In this document: positions 1 to 6,453 of the stretch, one piece after another | Position numbering within the stretch: the first letter of the stretch is position 1 | How the letters are laid out: each line of letters opens with the position of its first letter | Assembly (NCBI GenBank): GCA_013202535.1 | Contig: JABMRP010001329.1 | Span: 1-6,466, forward strand | DNA: 6,466 bases | Direction: 5' to 3' | Source: Planctomycetota bacterium | Lineage (GTDB): Bacteria; Planctomycetota; Planctomycetia; Pirellulales; Thermoguttaceae | Translations under genes and position numbers: made by a program | The notes under the pieces: generated by a model | The model's database searches: none | What the model was told of the DNA's origin: nothing | Seen by the model: only the letters and a program-made list of their open reading frames with translations

Positions 1-1658
1 ACTCCAACTCGCATCGGGCGATCCGCCGGGTGATCGACGCGGTCGAGGGGTTGGTTCCCAATCTGCACGGGGCGCTCGATTACCGGTACGTGACGACGAT
101 TCTACCCCCGCCCGACGCCGCCGATTCGGGCTACTTCTTCGCTTCCGAGGCGACGATCCGGCGACTCATCGGCCCGGCGGCCAAGATCTCGGAGAAACGC
201 CGCCTGCAATGCTTCAGCAATCTGGTGATGCTCAACAACGCCTCGCTCTTCTACCGCCTGGAGTACGGCCGTTCGCCCGATTCGCTGAGCGATCTGATCG
301 AGGGCCGGTTCGTCGACCCCGACAAGATCGTTTGCCCCCACGGCGGCGCCTACGACATCGACGTCGAGCGGGATACCTGCACGTGTACCGTGCATAACCG
401 ATTGAAGTACCTCTCGCCCAACGCCGAACTCTCGGTGTTGAACGTCTCGGCGGCCGAGGCGGCCGAATACGAGCGGTACAAGCAGCGCTACCAGGCCTTC
501 TGGCAGCCCATGTTCGACCCCCTGGCGATGCGGATTACCGTGGGCCAACGGGTGAAAGTGGAGACGTGCGTGCTCCCCTTTGCCAACGGAAGTCTGTACA
601 ACGACCTGCGCGGCATGGTCGACAAGAACCCGCTGCCCATCAGCACCGCCCGGATCGCTCCCTCGGCGGTGGCTTCGCTGGTGATGGTGCCGGGGCGAAA
701 GAACATCGCCGGGTTTCTCACCAACGTGCCCGGCGTGTCCGAGGTGCTCCGAGCCAACCCGACGCTGACCGATCTGAGCTGGATCGGCGATCGAATGAGT
801 CTGCACTTCTGCGACGGCGAAACGATCCTGGAAATCGATCCGACCCGGTTTCACGCTTTGGAAGTGCCGCTGCTGGGCAAGGCGTCGATGGGGCAACAGG
901 CCGTGGTCACCTCGCTGTTGGCGGCCCTGACCACGCCGACGTACGTCACCATTGACGTCGAGAACCGGGAATACGCGGGCCAACTCCTCGAGCAGCTTTC
1001 CCGGCAGATCTTCCTCAAGGACGATGAGCTGATGGATCTGCAGACCAAGCTCGACGCCTATCGTCTGCCCGACTACAAGGAGCACGCGATCTACGTCTTC
1101 AGCGGGCAGATCTACGCGGTGAAAATCCGCCTGCACGTGGCCTTGGTGGGCAATCAACTCGTGGCGGCCACCAAACCCGACACCTTGCGCGAAGTGATCG
1201 ACGCCAGCACGGCCGAAGAGACCCGGCCGCCGGTCGAAGCCCACATGTTGCTGCGGCTCAACCGTCGCGCCATGGGCCGCATGCGCGGCGACGCCCAACT
1301 CTACTGGGCCGAGAAATCGCGCATCGCCTGCCATCGCAACATCATCTCGATCTACAACCTGACGAAACTTTACGATACGCCGATCGACGAGATCCCGCGG
1401 CTTTCCGAGGCGAAATACGGCGTGCATTACTTCTGCCCCGACCAGGGCCAGTATTCGCTGGACGCCGATCGCAACCAGGTGACGTGTAGCGTGCATGGCA
1501 ACCGCGAGCAATCGCGCCAACACCCGCGCGACGACGTCGATCCGTCGTTCACCCGCTTCGTCGAAAGCATCGACGAGATCGTCGCTTCGCTACGATTCGA
1601 GGACGATGCGCTGATCACCACCGTGGAGATCGTTCGCAACGAGAAGGCGGAGAAGTAG
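1..1658 (+). CDS. Large planctomycete-type protein of unknown function, 5' end missing (two pseudopilin-like Cys modules)
   Basis: The frame is open from the first base to TAG at 1656-1658, and GTG at 30 has no purine-rich ribosome site before it, so the true start probably lies before the window. Numbering from that GTG gives 542 residues. A module at about 59-123 has C61, N64, a YGRSPDSLSDL stretch, then CPHGG at 102-106, Y108, and C119-T-V-H122. A second copy at about 432-491 has C434, N437, CP at 469-470, Y475, and TCSVHGN at 485-491. The same CP-x-G-x-Y...C-x-V-H layout ends many planctomycete and verrucomicrobial pseudopilins (family knowledge). Between the modules lies a mixed alpha/beta region including AEYERYKQRYQAFWQPMFDP (145-164), which I recall from conserved planctomycete proteins without a known role. 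I see no membrane segment in the visible part. The function is unknown; a cell-surface or envelope role would be a guess. Confidence 0.85.
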   Translation, partial: SNSHRAIRRVIDAVEGLVPNLHGALDYRYVTTILPPPDAADSGYFFASEATIRRLIGPAAKISEKRRLQCFSNLVMLNNASLFYRLEYGRSPDSLSDLIEGRFVDPDKIVCPHGGAYDIDVERDTCTCTVHNRLKYLSPNAELSVLNVSAAEAAEYERYKQRYQAFWQPMFDPLAMRITVGQRVKVETCVLPFANGSLYNDLRGMVDKNPLPISTARIAPSAVASLVMVPGRKNIAGFLTNVPGVSEVLRANPTLTDLSWIGDRMSLHFCDGETILEIDPTRFHALEVPLLGKASMGQQAVVTSLLAALTTPTYVTIDVENREYAGQLLEQLSRQIFLKDDELMDLQTKLDAYRLPDYKEHAIYVFSGQIYAVKIRLHVALVGNQLVAATKPDTLREVIDASTAEETRPPVEAHMLLRLNRRAMGRMRGDAQLYWAEKSRIACHRNIISIYNLTKLYDTPIDEIPRLSEAKYGVHYFCPDQGQYSLDADRNQVTCSVHGNREQSRQHPRDDVDPSFTRFVESIDEIVASLRFEDDALITTVEIVRNEKAEK

Positions 1659-1678
1659 AGGCGTGTGCCCGGTGTTGG

Positions 1679-1709
1679 ACCCCTCAGCCCCCGGCTCTGC
1701 CGGGGGGTA
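1679..1709 (+). repeat. REP-like hairpin, left copy
   Basis: A perfect 8-bp stem, CCCCCGGC (1688-1695) and GCCGGGGG (1699-1706), closes a TCT loop. It is preceded by TCAG (1684-1687). The same TCAG plus hairpin occurs inverted at 2097-2120 with one loop change. The hairpin begins 30 bp after the stop codon of the upstream gene and ends just before the transposase remnant. No T-run follows, so it is not a textbook intrinsic terminator, though it could still stabilise a transcript end. A hairpin with a conserved tetranucleotide at its foot, paired in inverted orientation around a Y1-type transposase, is the known REP/RAYT arrangement. Confidence 0.8.
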
Positions 1710-1727
1710 GAACCACTGGAGAACACC

Positions 1728-2077
1728 ATGCCCGACCAAACGTTCGCCACGATGGTAACCACCACCAGTTACGGAACGTGGCTGCCGGGCGACATGCGGG
1801 GATACGTCGAGGGTGGGAAGATTCTCCCGGCCAATCCGAGCCTTCTGGACTACGCGAGACAACGACTCGCCAAGTCGCCCGTCTACTTCACGGCCACGGT
1901 GCCGATCCGGTCCCGAAAATGGTCGGGCGGTTGAAGACGCGAATGCGCCAGGCGCTGGATCGCGGACGCGTTTGGACCGAAGGATACTGCCGTCGGTGTC
2001 TTCGTTCACCGCCCGAGATTGGAACCGCACGGGCTTACATCGCGCGGCATGCCGGATGTAGGATGGTCGACGGACGG
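1728..2077 (+). pseudogene. REP-associated tyrosine transposase (RAYT, Y1_Tnp family), internally deleted and frameshifted
   Basis: ATG at 1728 follows GGAG at 1718-1721 with a good 6-nt spacing. The first frame reads TTTSYGTWLPGDMRGYVEGG and on to about SPVYFTATV, the typical N-terminus of planctomycete REP-associated transposases, and stops at TGA 1932-1934. From about 1919 a different frame reads MVGRLKTRMRQAL, then VWTEGYCRRCLRSPPEIGTA and RAYIARHAGCRMVDG, which is the typical C-terminus of the same family. The two parts are offset by 191 bp (not a multiple of 3). Together they give about 115 residues, where I recall 170-200 for the family. The missing centre should carry the HxH metal-binding motif (usually within a DHVHV-like stretch) and probably the catalytic tyrosine; neither is visible. 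The deletion junction lies at about 1895-1920. The gene therefore cannot make an active enzyme. The second frame runs on without a stop through the right-hand repeat, so the original end is uncertain. Confidence 0.85.
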
Positions 2078-2095
2078 GATTGTCGCGGAGAACGA

Positions 2096-2125
2096 CCCCC
2101 CCGGCGGAGCCGGGGGCTGATGGGG
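2096..2125 (-). repeat. REP-like hairpin, right copy (inverted)
   Basis: The stem arms at 2098-2105 and 2109-2116 enclose a GGA loop, followed by CTGA (2117-2120), the complement of TCAG. Read on the minus strand this is the same element as at 1679-1709, differing in one loop base and one extra base in the CCCC(A)TCAG lead. It ends at the stop codon of the minus-strand gene (TAA complement at 2126-2128), so the hairpin lies immediately downstream of that gene. The two copies therefore close off both convergent genes and bracket the dead transposase. Confidence 0.8.
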
Positions 2126-3001
2126 TTACCCATCCGCCGGCAACAACGCGAAATGCTTCAGCGCATCGAGCGTGGCCACGACCTGATCGGCGGAAACTTC
2201 TTTCCAGCCGGACATCTTGTGGTGCAGAATGGCGATCTTGAAACTCTCCATCGCGTCGGCCAGATCGGCGGGCAGCGATTCGAGATGCTCGAAGGGTCGC
2301 ACGGGCTCGGCCGACGCGGCTTCCGTGTCGTCCGCTTCGTCGAAGGGAGCGCCGTCGACCGGTGCGTCGTCATCGCCGAAGTCGGGGCCCTGCCCGAGGT
2401 CGGGGCCAGAAGGGCCGTCGCCCGGGGCTTGCACCGTTCCCTGCGAGCCGGTGATCGCCGGATCTTCGGCCGAGTCGAACGCGGAGTTCGCGTCCTCGTC
2501 CAGTTCGGCAACAATAATGTCGGCATCGGAGGGTTTCATGTCGGCCGGAGCGCCGATCGCCTCCCAACGCGCGTTGCGCATCTTCGAGATCGACCAGTTC
2601 TCTCGCACGGCGCCTTCCAGCCATAGCTCCGCGTCGTTCCAGTCCAAGGCGGCTTGGAAATGGCTCCAATACAGCCCCGGGTACGATTCGACCGATTGGC
2701 CGAATCGCTCGAAGACGCGACGCAACCGCCCGGCGTGTTGGCCGGTGATGTTGCCCACGCGGCGGCTCCACGTCTCGTCGGAGTATTCTCCCACCGGCGC
2801 GTCGGCCTCGATCAGCGCCCGGCGCCACTGGTGAATGATGTGACCCTTCTCCCAGTTGGTCGTGCTGATCAGATGATTCCAACGGCTGACGAATTCGGCC
2901 GACGTCTGGTCGCCGACTGCTTCGTCCTGGGAAGGCGCTTCGTTCTGGGGAAGCGTTTCGTTTTGGGGAAGAGATTCGGCCGCGTTGGGTTGTTCGTCCA
3001 T
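2126..3001 (-). CDS. Conserved planctomycete-type protein of unknown function (STTNWEKG core, acidic linker)
   Basis: This is a 291-residue protein. I chose ATG at 3001-2999 because AAGGA lies 9 nt before it; the longer open frame upstream has no family-like sequence. Residues 9-27 are three hexapeptide repeats (SLPQNE, TLPQNE, APSQDE). Residues 33-150 look like a folded, mostly helical core: WNHLISTTNWEKGHIIHQWR, then GEYSDETWSRRVGNITGQHA and GRLRRVFERFG, then YPGLYWSHFQAALDWNDAEL and WLEGAVRENWSISKMRNARW. The YWSHF...LD...A...NWSI...R pattern recalls the N-terminal domains of the DUF1016/YhcG and DUF3102 families (weak resemblance only). Residues 155-235 are a strongly acidic, Gly/Pro-rich linker, and residues 236-291 form a further helical part (ESLPADLADAMESFKIAILH and following). 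There is no signal peptide or membrane segment, so the protein is probably cytoplasmic. A nucleic-acid or regulatory role is possible but unproven. Its stop codon touches the right-hand hairpin repeat. Confidence 0.88.
   Translation of the reverse strand: MDEQPNAAESLPQNETLPQNEAPSQDEAVGDQTSAEFVSRWNHLISTTNWEKGHIIHQWRRALIEADAPVGEYSDETWSRRVGNITGQHAGRLRRVFERFGQSVESYPGLYWSHFQAALDWNDAELWLEGAVRENWSISKMRNARWEAIGAPADMKPSDADIIVAELDEDANSAFDSAEDPAITGSQGTVQAPGDGPSGPDLGQGPDFGDDDAPVDGAPFDEADDTEAASAEPVRPFEHLESLPADLADAMESFKIAILHHKMSGWKEVSADQVVATLDALKHFALLPADG
2921..2974 (-). repeat. Three tandem 18-bp coding repeats
   Basis: The units at 2921-2938, 2939-2956 and 2957-2974 each begin TTCG on the plus strand and share the TGGGGAAG-like centre. 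On the minus strand they encode SLPQNE, TLPQNE and APSQDE in the N-terminal tail of the 291-residue protein. The unit length is a multiple of 3, so gain or loss of a unit keeps the frame. The segment is probably a disordered tail and not part of the folded core. Confidence 0.75.
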
Positions 3002-3010
3002 GGAGCGAGG

Positions 3011-3015
3011 TCCTT
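3011..3015 (-). promoter_or_regulatory. Ribosome binding site AAGGA
   Basis: AAGGA on the minus strand lies 9 nt before ATG 3001. It decides the start of the 291-residue gene against a frame that stays open for another 167 codons into the neighbouring gene. Confidence 0.65.
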
Positions 3016-3088
3016 GCCTGTGGGCTGTCTTGAATGGGCCGAAGGGGCCGCCGGTTTCGTTGCCGGGGCATGGGCGGCCGGAGCGATG

Positions 3089-3097
3089 ATTGTAGCA
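3089..3097 (-). promoter_or_regulatory. Possible extended -10 promoter for the 291-residue gene
   Basis: On the minus strand TGCTACAAT gives a TG one base before TACAAT, which is one mismatch from TATAAT. It lies in otherwise GC-rich DNA. The best -35 at the usual distance (TGGAAG, 3113-3118, 18-bp spacer) matches only 3 of 6 bases, as expected if the extended -10 compensates. Transcription would begin near 3082, leaving a leader of about 80 nt that contains the AAGGA site. The remaining 3002-3272 gap shows short direct repeats (GTCGACAGC at 3205 and 3235, CTTGGCCCG at 3247 and 3259) and no gene. Confidence 0.4.
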
Positions 3098-3272
3098 CGC
3101 CGGCGGTGCGTGCTTCCAGCGACGGCGAGACGAATCATGGGGCCGATGGGTCGCGCTCGATGTTTTCCGGGCTTTGGCGCGTCTCGGCTCGATGAGGCGA
3201 GTCCGTCGACAGCGCGCGGCGTTGGGGAAAACCTGTCGACAGCCCGCTTGGCCCGCCACTTGGCCCGATCGA

Positions 3273-6272
3273 TTACTGCCGGGGAGATGGCTCGGCGGCC
3301 GGTGGCTCGAAAGCTTCGGCTGCGGCGGCCGGTGGCTGGGAAGCTTCGGCCGGCCCGGCTTCCCGGTTGAGAGTGGCCGTCTCGGCGGTGCGGGCGCGGA
3401 CTGCCTCGGCCGCGTCTTCGGCAACCTCCGCGGCGATCTGGGCGGCGACCGGCGGTCGAACGACATGGAAAATGAACAGCGCCCGAACGGGCCGCTCGCC
3501 ACCGGCCAGATCGCCGAACTTGGTTCCCAGCGTGGCGTTGGGTTTGGCCTCTTCCCGATACCAGCCCCCGGTTTCCTCCAGCCCCTCGGCTATCTTCAGC
3601 CCGCTGTGGGACTCACCGCCGAAATAGTGGGCCGGATCCGATTGGGCAGGCGATTCCGCCTCGGACGACGCTCTGTCGGCCGGTTCCTTATCGGCGAAAT
3701 CCCCCGCTTGGCCCGTTCCCTTGACGGCATCCGGCTTGTGGCCCGCGACCGGTTGGGGCGCGCGCTGGGGGGCGTCGACGTCGTGGATCGACTTATGCAG
3801 CCGGCCGTTGACTTCAACGGGTTCGCCTTCGGCAGGTTTGGCCGCCGGCGTGGCCGGTCTTGGCGATGGGGTGTCGCCCGGCTGCTCGGGGGCTACCGGA
3901 ACCGCCGGATCGTTCGGTCTGATGAACAAGGGTCCTTCGCCCGGCAGCGCCGGGGCCGGCATCTCGGCAGGCCCCGATTCCGGTGGCGCCGGTTCGGCAG
4001 TCGCCGGTTCTAATGGCGCGGGTTCTTCCGGCGTCCTCGTGGAGGCTTGCGGTCGCGTTGTCGGTGCCGGGGGCGCCGGAGGTGCCGCGGGTTGCTCAAC
4101 TCCGGGCGGCCGTTCGTTGATTCCACCCAACGGCATGTCGGACCGCGGCGCGTTGTCCGGGCTCGTTTCTTTAGTCGGCAGCGGGCGCCCGCCGTTTTGC
4201 GTGGCCGGATCGGTAAGCCGCAAGTCCTCCCCAAGCTTCCTGTTACCCTCGAACGGATCCGTCTCGCCCGGCTTCGGGATCGCTTCCTCCCCTGGCATCG
4301 TGCTCGTTCCACCGGGTGCCGGCAACGTATTGTGCCGCCGTCCGGTTCCTTCGTCGGCCCCCGACTGGTCGGCGGTTTCCCGGGCGTGCTCTTCGGCCGC
4401 ATAGTATCGGCCTCGCGCCGACCGGCGCTCGCCATCATCGTTGAAAAAGGCGTCGGCCAGCGGGCGAGCCCTACCCAGAGGTTTGGTGGGAGCCTGACTC
4501 TGGCGAGTTTTCGAGCGTCCGCCGACGACGTCGTTGCCGACACGCAAATCCAGTGCGGAAGCACCTCCACCCATACCACCGCCGCCTTGCCCCCCAACGT
4601 CAAACTTTTGTTTCTCTTCTTCTTCCACGCCCGCTTCCTCGGCTTTTTCGCCGGCGGCGGAGTCTTCTTCCAGTTCCCGGCGCTCGTCGAGTCTCAAGTC
4701 GTCGAGCCGGCCCCCGCGACGCATTTCTTCGTCACCGAGCCGATCGAAGTCCGACTTCAACTCGCCGCCGGCCGGCGATTTCAAGAACCGCTGCTGCTGG
4801 AGTTCCTCGGCGGACTTCTCACGGCGAGCTTGGCCCTGCTGATACGTACCGCGACTATGTAGTGCATCCCCCAACGTCTGTCCCGGGGTCCCCTGAACAT
4901 TGACCGACAGGAACGTCTCGGGGTGGCGGGCCAGATCGGTCAGCGTTGCCTCGATTTGCTCGGGCGTAGCCTCCACGGCCACCATTTGGATGGCGCCGCC
5001 GGAGAAGCCCCGGTGTTCGTTCCACTGCTCGTAGCCCCACTGCTGTTTCTGCAGACTGTCCTTGTAGGCGTAACGTTCGGCTGCGCCGGCTCGGCCGTTT
5101 TCGTATTTCTTCTGACCTGCTTCTCGCTGGCTCGACGATCTCTCGCCGCGTTCTCTCTCCCGGCCGTCGTCCTCCCAAACGATGCTGTTTTTGGCCAGCA
5201 GATCCCGGAAGGCGGCACTCTCGGCCGCTTCATGGGTGATGGTACATTGAACGATCATCACGCCGCCGTCTTGCTGCGCGGCGAGAAGTCCGCTGGAGAG
5301 CTTCTGCCTGGCGAGGAGGTCGCGCGCCGGGCCGTCCGTCAGGTTCGCTCCGCCGCGGGACGAGTAGGCGAGCCCGCCGACACCGTACCCGGACGCAACC
5401 GGGGGCGGTCCCGATTTCCCGTCACGAGTTGCACCAAGTTTCCCTTCGATCGCCGTGCCGGGTCCGGCCGGACTTCCCGTGTCGTTGTCGGTCCGGGCGA
5501 TGTTTCCCGAGCCGCTCTTGGGCAAACTGCCGGAGTTTCTCTCGGCCAGACGTTGCGCCACGAAATCGTTGAACTTCGGCGTTTCCAGCGAGGAACCGTC
5601 GGGCGATTTGCCGACGACGATCCGATCGCGGCCGTCGACCAGCCCACCGTCGACCAGCCCGTCGCCATGGCCCGGTTTGCCCGGCGTGGTGGTCCCGTTG
5701 GTACGGGTCAGCACGGAGCCGTCGGTGATGCCCAGCGTCTTGTCGTACTTGCCCTTGTCCAAATCGTCCAGCGTCTTGAGTTCCGGTGTCTCGGTTGGTG
5801 CTTCGGTGTTTTCGCCTTGCGGATGCATGGCCAACTGTCGGTCGTCGGGCGCGTCGTCGCGCCGGTCCGTGGCGATCATGACCAGGATCGCCGTGACGAC
5901 GGCCATAATCGACCAGGAGAGATTCCGGGGGCTGAGTCGTCTTCGCCACGACCACCAGGGTTCGGACGCATCGCCGATCGGGGAGGTGGCATCGCGGGAG
6001 GCCGGGGTGGGCAGATTCGCCGGGTCCGCCTGATCGGCCGGTCCGGCGAGAATCCGTCGTTCGGCCTGCCGCAAAACGTGCGGGGCGAGATCTTCGCCCA
6101 GCTTTCGCGTCGGCAGGGCTTGCAGGCTGTTGCTCAGCGTGCGCAGTTCGTCGAGCAACTGGCGCGCGGCGGGGCTTTCCCGCAGCAGGCGCTCGACCTC
6201 CACCTCTTCGGCGGCGGTGAGCTCGCCGTCGAGATAGGCGCTGAACAGTTCGTTTTCCGGTACGTTTTTCAT
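3273..6272 (-). CDS. Membrane-anchored anti-sigma-factor-like protein, unusually large (999 residues)
   Basis: ATG at 6272-6270 follows GGGGA (6279-6283) by 6 nt; the open frame further upstream only reads through a palindromic repeat. Residues 1-75 (ELFSAYLDGELTAAEEVEVE, then RLLRESPAARQLLDELR) match the N-terminal helical domain of planctomycete anti-sigma factors, which bind an ECF sigma factor in the cytoplasm. There is no Cys and no His before H65, so the zinc motif HxxxCxxC is absent. WRRRLSPR (109-116) precedes a membrane helix at about 119-136 (SWSIMAVVTAILVMIATD), predicting N-in topology. The outer part holds a GLVDG duplication (205-214), a split domain (338-361 with the only cysteine I see, C343, and 429-461), a charged region (480-560), a Gly-rich run (560-570), a Pro/Ala-rich stretch (about 721-815), and a conserved-looking GERPVRALFIFHVV motif at 925-938. 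The tail repeats AEA[SF]xPPAAx. Much of the outer part is probably disordered. The sigma partner is not in the window. Confidence 0.88.
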   Translation of the reverse strand: MKNVPENELFSAYLDGELTAAEEVEVERLLRESPAARQLLDELRTLSNSLQALPTRKLGEDLAPHVLRQAERRILAGPADQADPANLPTPASRDATSPIGDASEPWWSWRRRLSPRNLSWSIMAVVTAILVMIATDRRDDAPDDRQLAMHPQGENTEAPTETPELKTLDDLDKGKYDKTLGITDGSVLTRTNGTTTPGKPGHGDGLVDGGLVDGRDRIVVGKSPDGSSLETPKFNDFVAQRLAERNSGSLPKSGSGNIARTDNDTGSPAGPGTAIEGKLGATRDGKSGPPPVASGYGVGGLAYSSRGGANLTDGPARDLLARQKLSSGLLAAQQDGGVMIVQCTITHEAAESAAFRDLLAKNSIVWEDDGRERERGERSSSQREAGQKKYENGRAGAAERYAYKDSLQKQQWGYEQWNEHRGFSGGAIQMVAVEATPEQIEATLTDLARHPETFLSVNVQGTPGQTLGDALHSRGTYQQGQARREKSAEELQQQRFLKSPAGGELKSDFDRLGDEEMRRGGRLDDLRLDERRELEEDSAAGEKAEEAGVEEEEKQKFDVGGQGGGGMGGGASALDLRVGNDVVGGRSKTRQSQAPTKPLGRARPLADAFFNDDGERRSARGRYYAAEEHARETADQSGADEGTGRRHNTLPAPGGTSTMPGEEAIPKPGETDPFEGNRKLGEDLRLTDPATQNGGRPLPTKETSPDNAPRSDMPLGGINERPPGVEQPAAPPAPPAPTTRPQASTRTPEEPAPLEPATAEPAPPESGPAEMPAPALPGEGPLFIRPNDPAVPVAPEQPGDTPSPRPATPAAKPAEGEPVEVNGRLHKSIHDVDAPQRAPQPVAGHKPDAVKGTGQAGDFADKEPADRASSEAESPAQSDPAHYFGGESHSGLKIAEGLEETGGWYREEAKPNATLGTKFGDLAGGERPVRALFIFHVVRPPVAAQIAAEVAEDAAEAVRARTAETATLNREAGPAEASQPPAAAAEAFEPPAAEPSPRQ
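3293..3352 (-). repeat. Tandem 30-bp coding repeat, two units
   Basis: The units 3293-3322 and 3323-3352 match at 27 of 30 bases. On the minus strand they encode AEASQPPAAA and AEAFEPPAAE at the extreme C-terminus of the anti-sigma-like protein. This is a recent in-frame expansion of a Pro/Ala tail. Confidence 0.8.
5632..5661 (-). repeat. Tandem 15-bp coding repeat, two units
   Basis: The units 5632-5646 and 5647-5661 match at 14 of 15 bases and encode GLVDG twice (residues 205-214) in the outer part of the anti-sigma-like protein, shortly after the membrane helix. Confidence 0.75.
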
Positions 6273-6278
6273 AACAAA

Positions 6279-6283
6279 TCCCC
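6279..6283 (-). promoter_or_regulatory. Ribosome binding site GGGGA
   Basis: GGGGA on the minus strand lies 6 nt before ATG 6272. It supports that start and not the longer frame, whose extra 61 codons translate the inverted repeat at 6331-6453. Confidence 0.5.
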
Positions 6284-6330
6284 AACGGGTCGACACGCCA
6301 GCCCGCAAAGGTCCGGCGATGTCAACGATC

Positions 6331-6453
6331 GCTTCCGTATAGTAGCCATCTCGCTCCAGGAGATGTAGCCTGTCGCGACGCCAGATGCAGCCAGAATACC
6401 CTAGAGCTTCAAAGGCTACATCTCGCGGAGCGAGATGGCTACTATACGGGAGC
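6331..6453. repeat. Long inverted repeat (41-bp arms), REP/BIME- or MITE-like
   Basis: The left arm 6331-6371 and right arm 6413-6453 are reverse complements at 38 of 41 positions, with a 41-bp centre. Each arm contains a smaller palindrome. The right arm has CATCTCG, a CGGAG loop and CGAGATG (6419-6437); the left arm has the weaker CATCTC...GAGATG (6348-6366). Each arm thus looks like one REP unit, the pair forming a BIME-like element. It lies 59-181 bp before the ATG of the anti-sigma-like gene and would form a strong RNA hairpin in any transcript entering from upstream. CAGAATAC occurs both in the centre (6392-6399) and at the window edge (6459-6466), so further copies may follow outside. 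It is unrelated in sequence to the hairpins at 1679-2125. Confidence 0.85.

Noticed and set aside
102..1523. 473-codon open frame on the minus strand
   Set aside because: It is antisense to the well-supported plus-strand gene, its sequence is His/Arg/Val-rich without family features, and it fits the open antisense frames expected in high-GC coding DNA.
1778..2626. 282-codon plus-strand open frame as an intact gene
   Set aside because: Only about 1919-2077 of it resembles a protein family (the transposase C-terminus); the rest is out-of-frame N-terminal sequence and antisense to the 291-residue gene.
3046..3079. GGCCGCC / GGCGGCC inverted repeat as a terminator of the anti-sigma-like gene
   Set aside because: The 7-bp stem has a 20-nt loop, no T-run, lies about 190 bp past the stop codon, and falls inside the proposed leader of the next gene; it may be chance in GC-rich DNA.
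3002..3502. 167-codon N-terminal extension of the 291-residue gene
   Set aside because: It is Arg/Pro/Ser-rich, overlaps the end of the neighbouring gene, and the AAGGA site supports ATG 3001.
3174..4013. 279-codon open frame on the plus strand
   Set aside because: It consists of repetitive RR/GG/FG-rich translation opposite the Pro/Ala-rich end of the anti-sigma-like gene, with no recognisable domain.
6302..6325. TTGACA on the minus strand (6320-6325) as a -35 box for the anti-sigma-like gene
   Set aside because: The hexamer is perfect, but no -10-like sequence lies 16-18 bp downstream (GCTGGC-type GC-rich sequence only).
4923..6368. 481-codon open frame on the plus strand
   Set aside because: It lies opposite the anti-sigma-like gene, shows only Arg/Gly-rich low-complexity sequence, and runs into the inverted repeat; it is a GC shadow.
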